A stretch of DNA of 46,850 bases, taken from contig CACYJU010000018.1 of NCBI GenBank assembly GCA_902774845.1, forward strand, positions 1-46,850, written 5' to 3'. The stretch is from an uncultured Bacteroidota bacterium (GTDB lineage: Bacteria; Bacteroidota; Bacteroidia; Bacteroidales; P3). The translations under genes and the position numbers were made by a program. Shown piece after piece: positions 42,295 to 46,850 of this stretch; position 1 is the stretch's first letter; every line of letters starts with the position of its first letter. A model generated the notes under the pieces. That model ran no database searches, was not told the DNA's origin, and saw only the letters and a program-made list of their open reading frames with translations.

Positions 42295-43472
42295 ACATAT
42301 CGGTTATGACATTATCTATTATAGACAGTATGTTGAGGGGCGACTTGCGTAGACATATTCTCCCAACCTTGAAGACTGAAAAAGAAATATCTCTGCTTTG
42401 GCGTGACCTAAAGAAAGCAACACAAGGCGACAAAAGCCTAATGGCTATTGAACAAGCACTAATTGCTGCTGTAGAAACGAGCGGATTGTTACAGGTGTCA
42501 GCTGACTATAAAGACGACCGAGAAATGCGTCAAGGAGCAGAGGAGGCAATGAAACAAGGTATAAACTTTGGATCTGATGATTATACCAGAATATGTGAAA
42601 AGATTAGTCTTAATGGGGTTTTTGATCCAATACCGGAGACTAACCCAACCGACAAGTTTCTTCACCTATTGGTTAAAATTGAATGCCGACGAACAATAGA
42701 ATCTCTTTTAATGCTCGTTGATTCTGTTCGTGATGATGCTGTGGTTCGTACATATATCCGCAAATTATTCTCATCAATAGCTATACTGTGTAAAGAGTCG
42801 AAAGACATTTACATTAAAGAGTCGCTTACCCAACTATATTTTGAGATTTACAATACATTTAGAAGGGTTTTGGAAAAAGGTGAAGTACAATCGTACGAAA
42901 CAGACTTTGAGAATTTCGTTTTCGGTTGGAAAGGCGAATTCCCTGACGATGGAGTCTTGGCAAAATATAATGAAATGACGCAGAAAGTCATTTCATGTGA
43001 CAACCAGTTTTATTGTTCTAAGAATCCTCTCCCAGAGCAATCAAAGTCCATTAATAGTGCCCCAAAAGACAAGTTCGAACAGTTCCTGGATGAGGCTAAC
43101 AAATATACATTCTCAGAAATACCGAAGGTCAAGGAACTTGGTACTCCGCAGAAGATTCGTCAACTGGTTGAGTGTATGCTCCAAGAGAAGGAAACGATTG
43201 CAGATACGTTTGGTCACACAGCTGCCATGCTTGAATTCTTAGGTTTCTACAAATGGATAGCCAACAACCATATATGTGGGTATAGACTTACCCAATACGA
43301 CTCATGGTGTACTATGAATATTATGAAAAAAGCATGTGGAACTGCGTTTAAACACTACAGGCTTTCTGTCACGGTGGATTCTTCTGATAAAAACAATACT
43401 TCATACAAGTATCTTGGTTGGAAATACAAGGATACTGTCAAAGAAGAATACGACAAGATACTTCAAAGTTAG
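42282..43472 (+). CDS. unknown protein coupled to the Argonaute gene
   Basis: The 396-aa product starts within the Argonaute gene (ATG 42282) or at ATG 42306; either implies translational coupling. No signal peptide or membrane helix is evident. The N-terminal two thirds are polar and helical with charged segments (LLWRDLKKATQGDKSLMAIE, RDDAVVRTYIRKLFSSIAIL). The C-terminal part, about 265-390, contains TAAMLEFLGFYKWIANNHI and ends in a Lys/Asp-rich stretch. No nuclease, SIR2, TIR or NADase motif was recognised. By position it is the likely effector or partner of the dead Argonaute. A terminator follows. Confidence 0.7.
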   Translation: MDAINISVMTLSIIDSMLRGDLRRHILPTLKTEKEISLLWRDLKKATQGDKSLMAIEQALIAAVETSGLLQVSADYKDDREMRQGAEEAMKQGINFGSDDYTRICEKISLNGVFDPIPETNPTDKFLHLLVKIECRRTIESLLMLVDSVRDDAVVRTYIRKLFSSIAILCKESKDIYIKESLTQLYFEIYNTFRRVLEKGEVQSYETDFENFVFGWKGEFPDDGVLAKYNEMTQKVISCDNQFYCSKNPLPEQSKSINSAPKDKFEQFLDEANKYTFSEIPKVKELGTPQKIRQLVECMLQEKETIADTFGHTAAMLEFLGFYKWIANNHICGYRLTQYDSWCTMNIMKKACGTAFKHYRLSVTVDSSDKNNTSYKYLGWKYKDTVKEEYDKILQS

Positions 43473-43494
43473 CAATTAACGAATCACTATGGGT

Positions 43495-43533
43495 GCCTTT
43501 GAATGGTAAAAAAGCTGTTCAAAGGCTTTTTTT
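43495..43533 (+). terminator. terminator of the Argonaute operon
   Basis: GCCTTTGA and TCAAAGGC form an 8-bp stem with a 16-nt loop, followed by a T7 run, 23 bp after the partner gene. Confidence 0.8.
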
Positions 43534-43550
43534 ATGACCAAAAACTTACA

Positions 43551-43635
43551 GGGTCTGGAAAAGTCCGAATTCCGTACCCAGGGTCTGAAAAGGTCTCTTT
43601 GTTGAATCTTAGGGGCCAAGAGGGTCTTAAGTCCT
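43551..43635. repeat. three GGGTCT direct repeats upstream of the 174-aa gene
   Basis: GGGTCTG followed by an A-rich stretch and a GTCC/GTCTC end occurs twice, and a shorter GGGTCTTAAGTCC once, starting near 43553, 43584 and 43624. They precede the gene at 43681 and may be operator-like sites. Confidence 0.5.
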
Positions 43636-43680
43636 TTGCATCACGGTTGATTTTGACCGCAACAATTAAAAGCTTTAAAT

Positions 43681-44205
43681 ATGAATAAAAAAAGCTTATT
43701 GACATCTGGCAGAGGACTGACAAAAAGATATTGCAGGCCTCGCCCCATTGGAGACTTCATCAACGAAATGCTCCAGAGTAACGAACCTCTCGCTGTTGCT
43801 TTCCGCAACTGGATAGCCGAACACGAGAAAAACAAAACCGCCGAAGGGCAAACCGTGTCAAGACGATTGCCTCAAGCCCTACATCCCAACACCGAGCTGG
43901 GCATCGATCTCAAACTGCTCACCCACAAGCAGGGTCGTTTGAAACTGGGTTCTTCCCTCCCAGGCATCCTCACTCACGACAACGAGGAACACTTTACCTT
44001 CCTCGAGACTCAGCCTTCAACCGCCGGCAAACGCAACCCTCATGTATTTGAGGGCAAGTACATAACCATCACCCGTAGGGATGACGGTAGCTTGCGCCCC
44101 AACTTCAAGCCGATGCAGGTGGACAAAAGCTTCAGGTCTATTGGATATGCCATCAGCGTGGCCAACGAACTCATCCAGGCTCTCACTTGCCTCCTAGGGA
44201 AGTAG
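43681..44205 (+). CDS. hypothetical protein of a mobile-element module (174 aa)
   Basis: A 174-aa basic protein with RYCRPRPIGDFINEML, then HPNTELGIDLKLLTHKQGRL and PHVFEGKYITITRRDDGSLR toward the C-terminus. The Arg/Lys-rich character would suit nucleic-acid binding, but no fold is recognised. It precedes the DUF3987 and primase genes, so it may belong to the same element. The gap to the next gene is filled by an inverted hexamer-repeat structure. Confidence 0.6.
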   Translation: MNKKSLLTSGRGLTKRYCRPRPIGDFINEMLQSNEPLAVAFRNWIAEHEKNKTAEGQTVSRRLPQALHPNTELGIDLKLLTHKQGRLKLGSSLPGILTHDNEEHFTFLETQPSTAGKRNPHVFEGKYITITRRDDGSLRPNFKPMQVDKSFRSIGYAISVANELIQALTCLLGK

Positions 44206-44213
44206 CCAAACGC

Positions 44214-44380
44214 CAGTCTCAAATCTCAGTCTCAGTTGTAAAAAATGTCACAATTTAACTCAACACCCTCTTTCTCCTAACTTATAACTTTTTAATAATA
44301 AGATAAATATAAGTACAGTAGAAGTGATGGGAGGTAGCAATAAAAACAACTGAGACTCTGAGACTGAGACTGAAGACTGG
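44214..44380. repeat. inverted hexamer-repeat arms around an AT-rich core
   Basis: The left arm at 44214-44238 consists of AGTCTC-type units; the right arm at 44348-44380 consists of the complementary GAGACT units. Between them are 109 bp of AT-rich sequence. Confidence 0.75.
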
Positions 44381-44421
44381 GTAAAAAATCATCTATGGTC
44401 TATTTAATTTTCAAGACAACA

Positions 44422-45744
44422 ATGGATTATAACATTTTTGACAAAGCGGCTCCTTCGATGCCGCATCCTTCAAAAGGCACAGAATTCTGTAAATTCCTCC
44501 TCTCAAAGGCCTCAAAAGATATGCGCGAGCCTCTAGTTCCGATGGCTTTGCCTGCGCTGGCCGCCCACTTGAGTGGCGTGGAATTTCAGTACTCGGATAA
44601 CAAATACTACGAACTTTGCGGCCAAATGGGGCATCTGATTGGTCCTTCTGGCATAGGCAAGGCTCAGCTGACGCACCTTATCGAGGCTATCATGCGCTCG
44701 TTTCGAGACCACGACGAGACGGAGTATCAGCGGCTGGCCGACTGGCAGCGTCAGATGAAGACGCGCAGCGCCAACAAGGAGAAACCCGAACGCCCGGACG
44801 TAGCTTTCTGGTTTCCGCCCTCGGACCTGACCAACGCAGCTTTCCTACAGAACGCAATGGCGCTGGAGAAGCAGGGCAACAGGACTCAGTACCTCAACCT
44901 GCCGGAGGTGGAGATGGCCGACCGCATGTGCGGCGGGCACCGGCAGGTGAGCCAAACCGTACGCAATATATACGACATGCAACGCGGGGCCGGCGCCTTG
45001 AGGGCCACCGAATCGGGCGTAACCGGCAACCCTATCCTACGCGTGAACCTGACATTCAGCTCCACCCCCGATGCGGCACGCACTTTCTACAAAAAAGACC
45101 TGACCAACGGTTTCTTTGGCCGCATACCTTTCGCCTACAAGGCGCGCGGCGAGCGCAACGGACGGATTCCACGCCAAGGCACCTATGACGAGGACTTCCT
45201 ACAAAGGCTCGACGAATACCTGGTGAGGCTGGACAACTGCAAAGGGCGTTTCGTGGTGAAGCCGCTGAACAAGGTGGCCGACCAACTGGCGGAGGAAATG
45301 GCACGATTGGCCGACCTGGCCGACGACGACATGCTATTCGAACTCAGCCATCGCAGCATCTTCGCAGCATGGAAGAAAGGCGCCACGCTCTGGGTTCTGA
45401 ACGATCAGACTTGGTCGCGCTCGATAGGCGATTTTGTGGTGTGGTTCTGCTACTACGACCTATGGTCGAAAGTGAAGGTGTTTGGTGACTTGTTCAAGTG
45501 TGGCGACATCCTGACTGACGAGGTGCAGCGGAGCGGCCCAAAGAATATGCTCGACAGCCTTCCCTCGTCCTTCAACGAGGCTCAGCTTGAAGCCCTGCGC
45601 ACCAGCCTGGACAAGAGCCGTGAGGGCACACGCCATCAGCTCAACGTCTGGAAACACCGGAAATTCATCACCTACTCTGAAGAGACAGGACTGTACACGA
45701 AGACCGAGGAGTACCTTGGTTTGGGTTCAAATATAAATATTTAA
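44422..45744 (+). CDS. DUF3987-like P-loop protein of a mobile element
   Basis: The ATG at 44422 is preferred to an ATG nine codons upstream. The 440-aa product contains a Walker A-like loop near residue 74, GPSGIGKAQL, in which the Ser/Thr after Lys is Ala. A segment YLNLPEVEMADRMCGGHRQV could be Walker B-like, and FFGRIPFAYKARGERNG follows. The pattern fits DUF3987 proteins, helicase-like components paired with CHC2 primases in Bacteroidetes mobile elements. The next gene is such a primase, four bases downstream. ATP hydrolysis is uncertain because of the altered loop. Confidence 0.7.
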   Translation: MDYNIFDKAAPSMPHPSKGTEFCKFLLSKASKDMREPLVPMALPALAAHLSGVEFQYSDNKYYELCGQMGHLIGPSGIGKAQLTHLIEAIMRSFRDHDETEYQRLADWQRQMKTRSANKEKPERPDVAFWFPPSDLTNAAFLQNAMALEKQGNRTQYLNLPEVEMADRMCGGHRQVSQTVRNIYDMQRGAGALRATESGVTGNPILRVNLTFSSTPDAARTFYKKDLTNGFFGRIPFAYKARGERNGRIPRQGTYDEDFLQRLDEYLVRLDNCKGRFVVKPLNKVADQLAEEMARLADLADDDMLFELSHRSIFAAWKKGATLWVLNDQTWSRSIGDFVVWFCYYDLWSKVKVFGDLFKCGDILTDEVQRSGPKNMLDSLPSSFNEAQLEALRTSLDKSREGTRHQLNVWKHRKFITYSEETGLYTKTEEYLGLGSNINI

Positions 45745-45748
45745 AGTT

Positions 45749-46711
45749 ATGGAAAAACAAGAATTACAAATACTCCGCGACCTCCCCATCGAGCAGGTCG
45801 CCGAACGCCTGGGACTCCATGTCTCTCGCCACAAAGCCCTCTGCCCCTTCCACGACGACCACCACGCCTCCCTCTCCTTCAACACTAAAAAGAACTCCTT
45901 CCGCTGCTTCGTCTGCGACCAGCACGGCGGCACCATCGACCTCGTCATGCAAACCCTCAACAAACCCTTCCGCGATGCCTGCCAATGGCTCAACAATGAC
46001 ATTCTTTCCACCCCCCTCTTCTCCAGGAGAGGGGCCGGGGGTGAGGCTTCCTTCGACCCCTCCCGCTACCAAAAGTACTTCGACCGCCCCTATCTATCGC
46101 CTGTGGCTCGCCACTTCCTCTTCTCCGAACGCCGTCTTGACCCTCATGTCGTCAGCTGGTGCCGCCTCTCCTCCTGGCGCGACCGCAACGGCGTCCACTG
46201 GCTCCAAATCCCCTACTACGACCAAAACGGCCAACTAATCGGCATCCAAAACCGCAATCTAAGCCTCCCCCTTCAGGGGGAGGTTGGAGGGGGCCAGCCC
46301 CGTTTCCGCTTCCCTGCCGGCTCTCAATGCGGCATCTACAACCTCCCGGTCCTCAACCGCCTCCACGAAGGCGAAGACCTCTACATCACCGAAGGCGCCT
46401 CCGACTGCTGGGCTATGCTCTCCGCCGGCCACAAAGCCATCGCCATCCCCTCCGCCACCCTCCTAAAACCCCAAGATGTGAAGCAACTTGAAACTTTAAA
46501 CTTGAAACTTGGAACTCAATTCCACATGTACCCCGACCAAGACGAGCCAGGCGAGCGCCTCTTCCTCCAGCTAAAGAAGATTCTCCCGGATCTCCAGCAC
46601 CACCACCTCCCGCCCAACTGCAAAGACTACTCCGACTACTACCTCCAACTAAAAACCACCCCCCCCCACAGAGTTCTCAGAATCCTCAGAATCCTCCAAA
46701 CCAAAAACTAA
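45749..46711 (+). CDS. CHC2 zinc-finger/Toprim primase-like protein with repeat insertions
   Basis: A 320-aa protein. A CHC2 zinc finger occupies about residues 32-60 (CPFHDDHHASLSF, then CFVCDQHGG). A Toprim-like segment has the acidic site in LYITEGASDCWAML and the DxD-type YPDQDEPGERL. Primases of this kind start replication of mobile elements. Four unrelated repeats sit in the frame: a CCCCTC palindrome at 46011-46047, a CCTCCCCC palindrome at 46263-46294, a heptamer array at 46485-46519 and nonamers at 46672-46698, giving low-complexity insertions in the protein. It is cotranscribed with the DUF3987 gene. Confidence 0.8.
   Translation: MEKQELQILRDLPIEQVAERLGLHVSRHKALCPFHDDHHASLSFNTKKNSFRCFVCDQHGGTIDLVMQTLNKPFRDACQWLNNDILSTPLFSRRGAGGEASFDPSRYQKYFDRPYLSPVARHFLFSERRLDPHVVSWCRLSSWRDRNGVHWLQIPYYDQNGQLIGIQNRNLSLPLQGEVGGGQPRFRFPAGSQCGIYNLPVLNRLHEGEDLYITEGASDCWAMLSAGHKAIAIPSATLLKPQDVKQLETLNLKLGTQFHMYPDQDEPGERLFLQLKKILPDLQHHHLPPNCKDYSDYYLQLKTTPPHRVLRILRILQTKN
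46011..46047. repeat. REP-like palindrome inside the primase gene
   Basis: CCCCTC-TT-CTCC pairs with GGAGAGGGG and is followed by GCCGGGGGTGAGG. It is in frame, encoding LFSRRGAGGE. Similar GC-rich palindromes with GGGGTGAGG tails are common dispersed repeats. Confidence 0.7.
46263..46294. repeat. second REP-like palindrome inside the primase gene
   Basis: CCTCCCCC and GGGGGAGG form a perfect 8-bp stem with a 4-nt loop, followed by TTGGAGGGGG. It is translated as LPLQGEVGGG. Confidence 0.7.
46485..46519. repeat. heptamer array inside the primase gene
   Basis: Five 7-bp units of the AACTTGA type lie in frame just before the Toprim DxD motif. Confidence 0.8.
46672..46698. repeat. nonamer units at the 3' end of the primase gene
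   Basis: Three 9-bp units of the AATCCTCAG type, the same as around the second four-helix-bundle gene, encode a short Leu/Arg/Ile tail. Confidence 0.8.
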
Positions 46712-46735
46712 AAACTAAAAACTAAAAACTTGAAA
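46701..46735. repeat. heptamer array over the primase stop codon
   Basis: Five 7-bp units, mostly CTAAAAA, supply the primase stop codon and run to 2 bp before the next ATG. Confidence 0.85.
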
Positions 46736-46737
46736 CT

Positions 46738-46850
46738 ATGGATAACTTCAACATTCGCGCATACAGCAAGAAAGAGCTGGCTCTGATGTACTTCCCCGAC
46801 AGCACGCCAGAGACGGCAGTCAAGCACCTGATGGCACTCATCCGCCGCAA
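46738..46850 (+). CDS. DUF4248 family protein, N-terminal part (cut by window edge)
   Basis: The ATG at 46738 opens a frame that runs out of the window: MDNFNIRAYSKKELALMYFP followed by DSTPETAVKHLMALIRR. The K-x-E-L-A-x-x-Y-F-P-x-x-x-x-x-x-A-x-x-x-L pattern is that of DUF4248, a small Bacteroidetes family usually found with VirE/DUF3987 and primase genes of mobile elements. That agrees with the preceding genes. Function unknown. Confidence 0.75.
   Translation, partial: MDNFNIRAYSKKELALMYFPDSTPETAVKHLMALIRR

Noticed and set aside
43503..43688. 61-aa open frame after the Argonaute partner
   Set aside because: It starts inside the terminator hairpin and covers the GGGTCT repeats; no promoter or family.

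Overview
The window looks like a chromosomal segment of an anaerobic Bacteroidales bacterium. The signs are Bacteroidetes-type promoters (TAnnTTTGC -7 boxes, often with TTTG about 20 bp upstream), few Shine-Dalgarno sites, two secreted giants with CHU_C/type B sorting tails and one with a type A type IX-secretion tail, an Rnf complex, Bacteroidetes-specific families (DUF6266, DUF4248, four-helix-bundle-suffix proteins) and a fermentation-type acyl-CoA dehydrogenase/Etf locus. Core genes are GC-richer than the 37.4-43.5 kb defence block, judged by eye.

Layout. 1-4.96 kb: truncated DUF6266 gene, a repeat-filled 670-bp gap, carbamate kinase, ornithine carbamoyltransferase, a short AspT/YidE-like transporter and a beta-barrel protein. 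5.0-6.9 kb (minus): agmatine deiminase and N-carbamoylputrescine amidase, making putrescine from agmatine. 7.0-14.8 kb: two giant CHU_C-tailed surface proteins around a universal-stress protein. 14.9-19.9 kb (minus): rnfBCDGE plus a small secreted protein; rnfA is absent here. 20.1-24.0 kb: a 1275-aa secreted protein with twelve beta-repeats. 24.3-32.6 kb: SPOR protein, two paralogous four-helix-bundle genes, MeaB, tRNA-Met(CAT), HemW, an unknown secreted protein, AnmK and RidA. 32.7-35.7 kb: a frameshifted acyl-CoA dehydrogenase followed by etfB and etfA. 35.9-37.3 kb: hipBA. 37.4-43.5 kb: a probable restriction-modification pair (EcoRI-type methylase plus DUF262-HNH) diverging from a catalytically dead prokaryotic Argonaute and an unknown overlapping partner. 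43.7-46.85 kb: a mobile-element-like replication module (DUF3987 protein, CHC2/Toprim primase, start of a DUF4248 gene).

Two themes stand out. First, a defence island: hipBA, the R-M pair, and an inactive Argonaute with an unrecognised partner, with a dense, multi-stem RNA-like leader between the R-M and Argonaute genes. Second, most intergenic gaps, and some coding sequences, are filled with degenerate short tandem arrays. Each array keeps one unit length (7, 8, 9 or 11 bp) and often runs from one gene's stop to the next gene's start. Both four-helix-bundle genes are bracketed by 9-bp arrays whose consensus is the same on the two sides of a gene but differs between the two loci. That pairing of a small Avd/S23-like protein with matched nonamer arrays is the best candidate for an undescribed mobile or repeat-generating system here.

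Metabolically the window suggests an amino-acid and agmatine fermenter that conserves energy through Etf-linked acyl-CoA chemistry and a Rnf ion pump, and exports large proteins through the type IX system. All functions are read from sequence motifs; no database search was run.
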